A stretch of DNA of 64,000 nucleotides from positions 218,918,928-218,982,927 of the forward strand of contig NC_090441.1 of NCBI RefSeq assembly GCF_031143425.1, given 5' to 3'. The notes beneath the pieces are model-generated. The model made no database searches and had not been told where the DNA came from. It saw only the letters and a program-made list of their open reading frames with translations. Each line of letters starts with the position of its first letter. The stretch's first letter is position 1. Position numbers and translations under genes: made by a program. This stretch comes from Pleurodeles waltl. Taxonomy: Eukaryota > Chordata > Amphibia > Caudata > Salamandridae. Positions 44,197 through 55,433 of the stretch are shown here, piece after piece.

Positions 44197-47139
44197 TGTG
44201 AGAAGCTGGCTTGTAGTGGGTACCACACAGGTACTGACACCTTGTACCAGGTCCAGTTATTCCCTTATTAGTGAATGAAGTAGTGTTCTAGCAGCTTAGG
44301 CTGATAGAGGTAGCTATAGCAGAGCAGCTTAGGCTGAACTAGGAGACATATAAAGCTCCTACTATACCACTTATCACATGTACTATATCACAAGAAAAGA
44401 CAATACTCAGTATTACTAAAAATAAAGGTACTTTATTTTTATGACAATGTGCCAAAAGTTATCTTAGAAGATATTCTCCAACAGGAGGTAAGTAACAAGC
44501 ATAAAATATACACAGATACTGAAATCAGGTAAGCAAACAGTTAGCAATTACCATAGAATGCAATAGACTGTAATGGGCCTAGGGGCAAACCAAGCCATAT
44601 ACTCCAATTTGTGGAATGCGAATTAGGATTGTCCCAAAGGCAGGACTACTGTGTAGAGAATCCCTGGGATCATCAGAAAACACCAATGGTGAAACAAATA
44701 CCCCACCCCAGGACCCTGAAAAGTAGTGGTAAAGTGACACTACTACCACAAAAGATACACAGAAGTCGAAATGGAGGATATTGCAAGAACTACACCACTC
44801 TGCCAGACACTAAAGACAGATTATAGATGCTGAAGACCTGCAAAGAAAGGGGACCAAGTCTAGAAGTCACTGAAGAAGCCAGGGGGGGCAGGAGCACACT
44901 AAACCCCAGATGAAGGTGCAAAATGGCTGTCCCCTGTTAGGAACAGAAGACGGTTATGCACCAACGGTGTGACCTAGGAGGCCCAAATTCGTGCAGGAGC
45001 TGTCCCACGTCATGCTGGAAGATGCAGTGAAGAAATTTTGCAAAAGTACCGCAAACAAGCCTTGCTACACGCAGGGGTCGCGGTTGGACGAAAAGGGTGC
45101 TGCCTGGGCCCAGGAGGAACCAGGATGTCAAAACTCAGGATGAGTGGACAGAGGGGGCCCCCAACAAGAATGAAGGCCCACAACGAAGAAGGGAGCACCC
45201 ACAAGAGCCTTTGAACAGGGGTTCAAAGGAGCTGAACTCAACAGTTGTCTCACCACTGCTGTAAGAAGTCCCACGCCGCTGGAGATTCACTGATGGAGCT
45301 GTGCGTCACAGGACAGAGTGCTGGGGACCGGAGCTCGGCTGTGCACAAAGGACTTTTGGAGGGGACTCACAGAAGTCCTGGAGCTGCTGGACACTGGACA
45401 CACGGTGACATTGACTGGTGAGGGGAGGCAACGACTTACCTCCACCAATTTCGTGCATCTGGACCTCTGGACAGTTGAGGTCACTTGGGTCCACCACTCG
45501 TGTTCAGGAGACTTTGCTCGTTGCAGAGGGAAAAGTCCCAGAGGGTCAGTGTCGCTACTTTTAGTTGCCTGCTGGAGCAGGGGGAAGTTTCTGTCGACCC
45601 ACAGGGGATTTCTTCGGATCTTTCTATACAGACTGGAGGCAGACATCCCACAGAGGATGCACAGTCAGGAAACATTCGAGAAAGCCGGCAGGATTGGGCG
45701 CTACAATGTCGCAGTAGCCTTCTGGATACTTTGTTGCAGTTTTGCAGGTGTCCTGGGTGAGTCAGCGGTCAATCCTTGTTGAAAGTCGAAGGTAGAGGTG
45801 TAGAGGAGTCCTGGTGGATTCTTGCAAGTCGTAATCTGAGGAAACCGCCACAGGAGAGCCCCTAAATAGCCCAAAGAAGCGGTATGGCTACCTGGCTAGT
45901 GAGATCCTATCAGGAGGGGTCTCTGACGTCACCTGCTGGCACTGGCCAACCAGAGGTGTCCAGTGTGCCCCCACACCTCTGAATTCAAGATGGCAGAGGT
46001 CTGGGACACACTGGAGGAGCTCTGGGCACCACCCCCAGGGAGGTGCAGGTCAGGGGAGTGGTCACTCCCCTTTCCTTTGTCCAGTTTCGCACCAGAGCAG
46101 GGACAAGGGGTCCCTAAATCAGTGTAGACTGGCTTATGCAAGGACGGCACCATCTGTGCCCTTCAAAGCATTTCCAGAGGCTCTGGGAGGCTACCCCTCC
46201 CAAGCCTGTGACACCTATTTCCAAAGCCAGAAGGTTTAACACCCCCCTGTCAAAGGAAATACATTGTTTCTGCCTTCCGGGGACTGAGCTGCTCAGACCC
46301 CAAGAGTGCAGAATCCTGTCTGGAGGTTGGCAGCATTGTAGCTGCAGTGAAAACCCCAGAAAGCTAGTTTGGCAGTACTGTGGGTCCGTGGTGTGGCCCC
46401 CAGGGTTTATGGAATTGACCCCCAGTACCAGATTTGGACTGGGTGCCAAATTCCACAATCCCAGACACCTCACATGGCCATATTTGGTTTAGCCATTGTG
46501 CAGTTACATATAGGTGGTGACCTATATGCCGTGCACACGTCTAATGGCATCCCCGCACTCACAAAGTCCGGGGAAAAGGCCCTGGACAATGTGGGGGCAC
46601 CTATACTCTTGTATGGGTGCCCTCACACTTGGTAACTTTGCACCCAGCCAGAGTTGGACATATAGGTGGATTATAAGCTACTTAAGTGCAGTGTAAAATG
46701 GCTGTAAAATAGTGTAGACACTATTTTACCCAGGCTGCTGTGGCAGTCCTGTGAAAGGTTAGTCTGAGCTCCTTATGGGTGGCAAACGTAATCCTGCAGC
46801 TCATGAGGTTCTCTTGGAACCCCAATACCCTGGGTACCTAAGTAGCACATACAAGGGAATTATATGGGAGTCCAAAAGTGCAAATTGGAATTGCTAAAAG
46901 TTGTCACTAGCCTACAGTGACAAATTTAAGGTAAGAGAGAGCATAAGCACTGAGGTTCTGATTAGCAGAGCCTCAGTGACACAGTAAAACACTACAGACT
47001 ACGCATACAGAGGCCACAAATTATGAGCACTGGGGTCCTGGTTAGCAGGATCCCAGTGAGACAGTAAAAACACCTTGACACAAACTCACAAACAGGCCAA
47101 AAGTGGGGGTAACAAGGCTAGAAAAAGGCTACTTTCTCA
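44197..47139 (-). repeat. LTR, left edge of the nested insertion
   Basis: It begins TGTGAGAAGCTGGC and ends near CTTTCTCACC at 47139, followed by gag-protease 3' sequence on the minus strand. It aligns over long stretches with 55434-57215 (first half) and 58847-61896 (second half). TTTAC just before it (44192-44196) pairs with CTTAC after the LTR at 58847-61896. The polypurine tract expected at 47140 is missing, apparently deleted. ORFs here occur on both strands. Confidence 0.7.
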
Positions 47140-47742
47140 CCCCTTCTTTTATATCTGAGTGGTGATAAATGGAGAGTAGCTCTGCATTAGATTTGTTACT
47201 CCCTCCCACTGTATGGTTACTTCCCTGTGGGGATGTAAACCACACTGTTTGGAGTCTTTTAGCTAACCAACAATGTTATGCTATCAGAGTTTCTATCAGT
47301 AGGTTTTACATCTGAGCAGTGGGATTTGTCCACTGAACCTATGTGTAATGCAGGGAATGCTAAACAGAGATGCTGTCTCAGCAAAGCCATTGCAGGACAA
47401 AACATTTGTCCAAATGGCTCAAAGAGGGTACAGGGTTGCTGTACCTCTTGATTTGGAGCAGGGTAGGTTTGCTGTTCTGTGAGCTCCACACTAGGGCAGC
47501 GCTGGTGTCCTCAGTGTTGTGAGGCAGTGCAGGGTTACTGTACTAAAGTTTCTCTGAATGGGCTGGAGGGATGCTCCATATTAATCAAACTGCTGCAGTG
47601 CTCTACATTAAGATTTGTTAACCCACAGAGAGGTGCTTTGACCTTAGGGAGTGCAGCTATCATAGCTGATGGCTCCCTTGTTACAGGTTCCACCCCAGGA
47701 GAGGTTTCTCCCACCACAGGAAGGGAATTCTCTATGGCAGGG
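47140..47742 (-). pseudogene. Gmr1-like gag-protease 3' fragment
   Basis: Minus-strand frames 47777-47535 and 47489-47259 align with the C-terminal part of the protein at 51384-53117 (SLPVVGETSPGVEPV, then NMEHPSSPFRETLVQ, then FCPAMALLRQHLCLAFPALH). The fragment is cut at 47743, where another LTR starts. The remainder of its element is not contiguous in the window; a protease fragment at 57216-57462 may belong to it. Confidence 0.6.
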
Positions 47743-50700
47743 TGTAGGAGGCTGGCCTGGCTTATACTGGGTACCAAGGGTACTTACACTCTGTGCCAGG
47801 TCCAGTTATCCCTTATTAGTGTAGAAGAGGTATTTCTAGCAGCTTAGGTTGATAGAAGGTAGCTATGGCAAAGCAGCTTAGGCTGAACTAGGAGACATGC
47901 AAATCTCCTACTATTCCACTTGTATCATATGCACAATATCATAAGAAAACACAATATACAGAGTTACTAAAAATAAACGTACTTTATTTTTATGACAATA
48001 TGCCACAAGTATCTCAGTGAGTACCCTCAGTAAGAAGGTAAGTACTATACACAAGATATATGTACACAAACCAAAATTAGGTAAGTAAGAGAAAGAAAAG
48101 TAATGCAAACAGTGTAGAATTACAATAGGTTGCAATAGGAACACATAGGTATAGGGGCAACACAAACCATATACTCCAAAAGTGGAATGCCAACCACAAA
48201 TGGACCCCAGACCTATGTGAGCTTGTAGAGGGTCTCTGCGACTGTAAGAAAACAGTGAGGGTTAGAAAAATACCCCACCCCAAGACCCTGAAAAGTAGGA
48301 GTAAAGTAGACCTACTACCCCCATAGAGCACAGAAGTCGTGATAGGGGGATTCTGCAGGAAGAACAAACACCAGCAATGCAACAACAGTGGATTTCCGGA
48401 CCTGAGTACCTGTAAGACAAGGGGACCAAGTCCAATAGTCACAACAGTGTAGGCTGAACTAGGAGACGTGTGAAGCTACTACAGTACCACAAGTGTCACT
48501 TGCACAATATCATAAGAAAACACAATACACAGTTATACTAAAAATAAAGGTACTTTATTTTTATGACAATATGCCAAAGTATCTTAGAGTGTACCCTCAG
48601 TAAGAGGATAGCAAATATACACAAGTTATATGTACACAATACCAAAAATATGCAGTATAGTCTTAGAAAACAGTGCAAACAATGTATAGTTACAATAGGA
48701 TGCAATGGGGACACATAGGGATAGGGGCAACACAAACCATATACTCCAAAAGTGGAATGTGAACCACGAATGGACCCCAAACCTATGTGTCCTTGTAGAG
48801 GGTCGCTGGGACTATTAGAAAATAGTGAGAGTTAGAAAAATAGCCCTCCCAAGACCCTGAAAAGTGAGTGGAAAGTGCACTGAAGTTCCCCAAAAGACAA
48901 GAAGTCGTGATAGAGGAATAATGCAGGAAAGACACAAACCAACAATGCAACAACTGTGGATTTCCAATCTAGGGTACCTGTGGAACAAGGGGACCAAGAC
49001 CAAAAGTCACAAGCAAGTCGGAGATGGGCAGATGCCCAGGAAATGCCAGCTGTGGGTGCAAAGAAGCTTCTACTGGACAGAAGAAGCTGAGGTTTCTGAA
49101 AGAACGAAAAGGGCTAGAGACTTCCCCTTTGGTGGACGGACCCTCTCGCCGTGGAGAGTCGTGCAGAAGTGGTTTCCTGCAGAAAGAACGCCAACAAGCC
49201 GTGCTAGCTGCAAATCGTGCGGTTAGCGTTTTTGGACGCTGCTGTGGCCCAGGAGGGACCAGGAGGTCGCAAATTGGACCAGGAGAGAGAGGGGACGTCG
49301 AGCAAGACAAAGAGCCCTCTCAGGAGCAGGTAGCACCCGGAGAAGTGCCAGAAACAGGCACTACGAGGATGCATGAAACGGTGCTTGCCGAAGTTGCACA
49401 AAGGAGTCCCACGTCTCCAGAGACCAACTTAGAAAGTCGTGCAATGCAGGTTAGAGTGCCGTGGACCCAGGCTTGGCTGTGCACAAAGGATTTCCGCCGG
49501 AAGTGCACGGAAGCCGGAGTAGTTGCAAAAGTCACGGTTTCCAACAATGCAGTCTGGCGTGGGGAGGCAAGGACTTACCTCCACCAAACTTGGACTGAAG
49601 AGTCACTGGACTGTGGGAGTCACTTGGACAGAGTTGCTGGATTTAAGGGACCTCGCTCGTTGTGCTGAGAGGAGACCCAAGGGACCGGTAATGCAGCTTT
49701 TTGGTGCCTGCGGTAGCAGGGGGAAGATTCCGTCGACCCACGGGAGATTTCTTCGGAGCTTCTAGTGCAGAGAGGAGGCAGACTACCCCCACAGCATGCA
49801 CCACCAGGAAAACAGTCGAGAAGGCAGCAGGATCAGCGTTACAGAGTTGCAGTAGTCGTCTTAGCTACTATGTTGCAGTTTTGCAGGCTTCCAGCGCGGT
49901 CAGCAGTCGATTCCTTGGCAGAAGGTGAAGAGAGAGATGCAGAGGAACTCTGATGAGCTCTTGCATTCGTTATCTAAAGTTTACCCAGAGACAGAGACCC
50001 TAAATAGCCAGAAAAGAGGGTTTGGCTACCTAGGAGAGAGGATAGGCTAGCAACACCTGAAGGAGCCTATCAGAAGGAGTCTCTGACGTCACCTGGTGGC
50101 ACTGGCCACTCAGAGCAGTCCAGTGTGCCAGCAGCACCTCTGTTTCCAAGATGGCAGAGGTCTGGAGCACACTGGAGGAGCTCTGGACACCTCCCAGGGG
50201 AGGTGCAGGTCAGGGGAGTGGTCACTCCCCTTTCCTTTGTCCAGTTTCGCGCCAGAGCAGGGCTAAGGGGTCCCTGAACCGGTGTAGACTGGCTTATGCA
50301 GAATTGGGCACATCTGTGCCCAACAAAGCATTTCCAGAGGCTGGGGGAGGCTACTCCTCCCCTGCCTTCACACCATTTTCCAAAGGGAGAGGGTGTAACA
50401 CCCTCTCTCAGAGGAAGTCCTTTGTTCTGCCATCCTGGGACAAGCCTGGCTTGACCCCAGGGGGGGCAGAAACCTGTCTGAGGGGCTGGCAGCAGCAGCA
50501 GCTGCAGTGAAACCCCAGGAAAGGCAGTTTGGCAGTACCAGGGTCTGTGCTACAGACCACTGGGATCATGGGATTGTGCCAACTATGCCAGGATGGCATA
50601 GAGGGGGCAATTCCATGATCATAGACATGTTACATGGCCATATTCGGAGTTACCATTGTGAAGCTACATATAAGTAGTGACCTATATGTAGTGCACGCGT

Positions 50701-51396
50701 GTAATGGTGTCCCCGCACTCACAAAGTCCGGGGAATTGGCCCTGAACAATGTGGGAGCGAGCACCTTGGCTAGTGCCAGGGTGCTCTCACACTAAGTAAC
50801 TTTGCACCTAACCTTTACCAGGTAAAGGTTAGACATATAGGTGACTTATAAGTTACCTAAGTGCAGTGAAAATGGCTGTGAAATAATGTGTGCATTATTT
50901 CACTCAGGCTGCAGTGGCAGGCCTGTGTAAGAATTGTCAGAGCTCCCTATGGGTGGCAAAAGAAATGCTGCAGCCCATAGGGATCTCCTGGAACCCCTAT
51001 ACCCTGGGTACCTTAGTACCATATACTAGGGAATTATAAGGGTGTTCCAGTAAGCCAACGTGAATTGGTAAAATTGGTCACTAGCCTGTTAGTGACAATT
51101 TGGAAAGAAATGAGAGAGCATAACCACTGAGGTTCTGGTTAGCAGAGCCTCAGTGAGACAGTTAGGCACCACACAGGGAACACATACATATAGGCCACAA
51201 ACTTATGAGCACTGGGGTCCTGGCTAGCAGGGTCCCAGTGACACATAACAAACATACTGAAAACATAGGGTTTTCACTATGAGCACTGGGCCCTGGCTAG
51301 CAGGATCCCAGTGAGACAGTGAAAACACCCTGACATACACTCACAAACGGGCCAAAAGTGGGGGTAACAAGGCTAGAAAGAGGCTACTTTCTCACA
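47743..51396 (-). repeat. 3' LTR of the gag-protease-only element, with an internal tandem duplication
   Basis: It runs from TGTAGGAGGCTGGCC to CTTTCTCACA. Its right end abuts a polypurine tract on the minus strand, which makes it a 3' LTR. A segment of about 560 bp is present twice (about 47880-48440 and 48449-49000; both hold GGCTGAACTAGGAGAC and GTACTTTATTTTTATGACAA). That explains its 3.65-kb length against about 3.05 kb for the copy at 58847. No genes. Confidence 0.7.
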
Positions 51397-54078
51397 CAAC
51401 CCCCCCCCCCAAACGAAGGACAATAAGGGTAACCTTGGCCAGTTGAGACTTTATTGTCTAAGTGGTGATAAGTAGAGAGTAGCTCTGCAATAGACTGGTT
51501 ACTCCCTTTATCATCCACTATATGGTTACTTCCCTGTGGGGATGTAAACCACCCTGTTTGAAGTTTTTTAGCTAAGCAACAATGTGAAGATGTATTTTCA
51601 GAGTTTCTATCAGTAAGTTTTAGTTTAGAGCAGTGGGAATTATCCACTGAACCTATTTGTAATGATGGAAATGCCAGACAGGGATGCTGTCTCAGTAAAG
51701 CCATAGCTGGGCAAAAACTTTGTCCATATGGCTGGAAGAGAGAACAGGGATGCTGTCCTATGAGCTCCACACTAGGGCAGGGATGCTGTCCTAAGTGTTG
51801 TGAGGTAGTGCAGGGTTTCTGCACTAAAGTTTCTCTGGGAGGGTTGGAGGGATGCTCCATGTTAACTAAAATGGTGCTCTTTTTCTCACCAATGTTATTT
51901 ATCCCACAGAGAAGTACTTCCACCTCAGGGAGTACAGTTTTCCCAACTGATGATTCCCTTGGAACAGGTGCCACCCCAGGAGAGGTTTCTCCCACCACAG
52001 GAATGGTATCCTGAATGGTAGGGTGGTTAGGGGATACTGTGATACCCCTTTTACCTGTTGATGGAGAGGGATCCTGAGTTTTCAGGCCTTCTCTCCTTTG
52101 CTTTTTCATTTCAGTAGAAATGAGAGGGAACAATTCCTCAGGGATGCCCAGCATGGCTGCATGGGAATAAAACTCTACATCAGCCCAACCTGAGGCCTCT
52201 AGGTCATTACCTAAGAGACAGTCTACAGGTAAGCTAGGTGATACCACCACCGGCTTAGGGTCAGTAACTCCACCCCAACTAAACTGAATTATAGCTAAGG
52301 GAAGAAACTTAGTGGAGTTATGGACATCAATAATCTTATACTGTTGTCCAATGATGTGTTGTTCAGCATGCACTAGGTTTTCAGTCACCAAAGTGATACT
52401 GGCACCTGTGTCCCTGTAGGCCAAGGCCTCAACACCATTTATTGAAACTGTCTGCCTGTACTTATCCATTGTAAGGGGACAAGCAGCCAGTGTGGCAAGG
52501 CCAATGCCACTAGGTGTGACAGAAACTGTCTTGGGACTGACTACCCCAGTTTCTACTATGGACCCATAAGTGAACCCAACTACACCCTTAACCTGACTGT
52601 TGCCAGCAGTCCCACCACTAGTACCACTACTGCTAGGGGCAGTAGAGCTTGATGTATTAGTGGTGGTAGGCTCAGGGGGCTTACCTGGACAGGACTTATC
52701 CCCTGGCCAATGTCCTTTGTTTTTACACACAAAGCACCAAGGCTTTTTAATGTGTGTGGGTTGAGAAGAAGAAGACGAATTTGTTTTATCCCCACCCCCT
52801 GAAGAGTGTTTAAGATTAGAAGTGGGATCTTTGGTTTTACCCTTATCCCCATGCTTATCTTGAGATTTTTCACCATCTTTCTTCTTATTGCCATCTTTGT
52901 CACCCCCTGTATGAACTTTTCTGTTCACCCTTGTTCTGACCCATTTGTCTGCCTTCTTTCCCAATTCTTGGGGAGAGGTCAGATCAGAGTCTACCAGGTA
53001 CTGGTGCAACAAATCAGACACACAATTATTAAGAATATGCTCTCTCAGGATCAAGTTATACAGGCTGTCATAATCAGTAACTTTACTGCCATGTAACCAC
53101 CCCTCCAAGGCCTTCACTGAATGGTCAACAAAATCAACCCAGTCTTGTGAAGACTCCTATTTGGTCTCTCTGAACTTTATCCTGTACTGTTCAGTGGTTA
53201 AGCCATAACCATCCAGGAGTGCATTCTTAAGAACATGGAAATTATTGGCATCACTATCTTTCACAGTAAAGAGCCTATCCCTACCTTTTCCACTAAATGA
53301 TAGCCATAGGATAGCAGCCCACTGCCTTTGAGGGACATCCTGTACAACACAGGCCCTCTCAAGAGCAGCAAACCACTTGTTAATGTCATCCCCCTCCTTG
53401 TAAGGGGGAACTATCTTGTGCAGATTCCTTGAATCATGCTCTCTTGCAGGATGACTATGGGGAATTCTGCTGCTGCCACCATGGGTTTCAAACCCAATTT
53501 TCTGTCTTTCTTTTTCTATCCCTAAGGACTGCCTATCTAAATCCAGCTGTTGCTTCCTGAGCTTCAGCCTGGATTCCTCCACTCTCAATCTATTGAGCTC
53601 CCTTTCTAACACTCTGTCATCAGGGTGGGTGGGAGGGACATGCCTTGATACAGAAGTATGGTGAGAATGAACAGAAGGAGACCAAGCCCTAACAGATGGC
53701 ACTCTAACAACCTGGCTAACAGAAACAGCACTTCTACTATGATGAGAAGGAATACTCTTACTGTTATGTGAGGCAACACTATCAGTATGATGTGACTCTA
53801 CATCAGTACCAGCTATGCTAGGTGGTCTGCTAATGGGCAGGTTGGGAAGGTTCCCTTCTAAATCCTTTGCTAGGGGTGCCCCAGGGTCAGATTGGGAACC
53901 CTCTAGCTAACTTTTCAACAGTTGTGCCAGCTCTGGCCTTATCCTGTTCAACAAGCAAATTAACCAACAGTTCTCTAGAGGGATTCTTCCTTACACTTAA
54001 ACCTCTTTCTATGCAGAGACTCCTTGCTCCTTTCCAGCTAACGTGATAATAAGCAAGTTTGGACAGATCAACAGTTTG
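51384..54078 (-). pseudogene. gag: Gmr1-like Gag-protease polyprotein without integrase, RT or RNase H
   Basis: Reading starts inside the N-terminal part (TVDLSKLAYYHVSWKGARSL, about 54078). After a gap and a stop it continues 53702-53157 (helical region, then capsid FKEGDDINKW-like segment). A single in-frame TAG at 53156 separates this from the open frame 53117-51384 (577 codons). That frame has a SCAN-like capsid end (LREHILNNCVSDLLHQYLVD), a zinc knuckle (CFVCKNKGHWPGDKSC), the protease site YRDTGASITLV and LPVDCLLGNDLEAS. An unrecognised tail follows, with repeated QHPC motifs (for example LLRQHPCLAF). The frame reaches the polypurine tract; no integrase, RT or RNase H is present. Confidence 0.75.
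51397..51415 (-). other. Polypurine tract of the gag-protease-only element
   Basis: On the minus strand the LTR is preceded by TTCGTTTGGG and a long G run ending TTG. The exact length of the homopolymer may not be reliable in an assembly. Confidence 0.65.
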
Positions 54079-54784
54079 GCCTGTTGTGACTTTTGGACTT
54101 GGTCCCCTTGTTCCACAGGTACTCTCGTCTGGAAATCCATTGTTGTTGCATTGCTGGTGTTGGTCTTTCCTGCAGAATTCCCCTATCACGACTTCTGTGC
54201 TCTTTGGGGAACTTTAGTGCACTTTGCATTCACTTTTCAGGGTCTTGGGGTGGGCTATTTTTCTAACCCTCACTGTTTTCTTACAGTCCCAGCGACCCTC
54301 TACAAGGTCACATAGGTTTGGGGTCCATTCGTGGTTCGCATTCCACTTTCAGAGTATATGGTTTGTGTTGTCCCTATCCCTATGTGCCCCTAATGCATTC
54401 TATTGTGACTATACATTGTTTGCACTGTTTTCTATTGCTATTACTGCATATTTTTGGTATTGTGTACATATATCTTGTGTATATTTGCTATCTTCATACT
54501 GAGGGTACTCACTGAGATACTTTTGGCATATTGTCATAAAAATAAAGTACCTTTATTTTTAGTATATCTGTGTATTGTGTTTTCTTATGATATTGTGCAA
54601 GTGACACTAGTGGTACTGTAGGAGCTTCACTCGTCTCCTAGTTCAGCCTAAGCTGCTCTGCTAAGCTACCTTTTCTATCAGCCTAAGCTGCTAGACACCC
54701 CTATACACTAATAAGGGATACCTGGCCTGGTGCAAGGTGTAAGTACCTCTTGGTACTCACTACAAGCCAGTCCAGCCTCCTACA
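54079..54784 (+). repeat. LTR 3' part in plus orientation, joined head-to-head to the minus-strand gag
   Basis: This segment is the complement of the left parts of the LTRs at 47743 and 58847 (blocks such as GGACTTGGTCCCCTTGTTCC and GGTCTTGGGGTGGGCTATTT) and ends in CCAGCCTCCTACA at 54784. A primer-binding site and a plus-strand gag start follow. Its own 5' part is missing: at 54079 it switches directly to the minus-strand gag of the neighbouring element. Confidence 0.75.
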
Positions 54785-54785
54785 T

Positions 54786-54805
54786 TGGTTGTGCAGCGGT
54801 GGGAT
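54786..54805 (+). other. Primer-binding site, probable leucine tRNA type
   Basis: TGGTTGTGCAGCGGTGGGAT begins one base after the LTR end. Its last 13 bases, GCAGCGGTGGGAT, match the complement of the 3' end of leucine tRNA(AAG), while the first bases differ slightly. Identification of the tRNA is from memory of its acceptor stem and should be checked. Confidence 0.5.
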
Positions 54806-55015
54806 AAGTACTTTGCAACTACTTACCACTTTTGTCATTGTACTTTTCATAAGAGAAAAATATAAAAAAACAAGTTCAGTGTATGTACACCTAACCAAAA
54901 AGTTTTGCTTTTCTTCTCTCACTTCTTTGCTAAGTGCTGAAAAGTACCTCTAAACTTTCTAAAAAGTTTAAAAAGTTTTTTTCTCACTTTTTCTATCCCT
55001 TAAACTCTTTCTAAA

Positions 55016-55433
55016 ATGTCTGGTACAGACCAAACTGTTGATTTGTCCAAGACTGCTTATGGTCACCTTAGCTGGAAGGCAGCAAGGAGTCTCTGAGTAG
55101 AAAGAGGTTTAGGGGTAGGGAAGAATCCCTCTAGAGAACTATTAGTTAACATGCTCGTTGAACAAGATAAAACTTTTGTTGGCACTTCTGGTGAGAAATT
55201 AGCTGATGGTTCCCATTCTGATTCTGGGGCACCCCTAGCAAAAGATTTGGGAGGGAATCTTTCCAATCTGCCCCCTAGCAGGCCACCTAGCATAGCTCGT
55301 ACTGATGTGTCCACACATCACAGTAATAGTGTTGTCTCACATCACAGTAAGGGTGTTCCTTCTCATCACAGTAGGAGCATTAATTCTGTTAGCCAGGTTG
55401 TTAGAGTGTCATCTGTTAGGGAAGCCAGTCCAG
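55016..55433 (+). pseudogene. gag: Gmr1-like Gag N-terminus, plus strand
   Basis: The ATG at 55016 opens MSGTDQTVDLSKTAYGHLSW, aligning with the minus-strand start at 54078. A TGA at about 55094 replaces the Cys codon of the other copy, then the frame continues through KNPSRELLVN and a Ser/His-rich stretch. It ends where LTR sequence begins. The 230-base leader before it is T-rich with repeats of AAAAAGTTT. Confidence 0.65.

Noticed and set aside
49024..49668. 214-codon plus-strand ORF, and its like at 59658-60191
   Set aside because: Both are within LTR copies and are shared because the LTRs are homologous; other frames are also open and no domain is seen.
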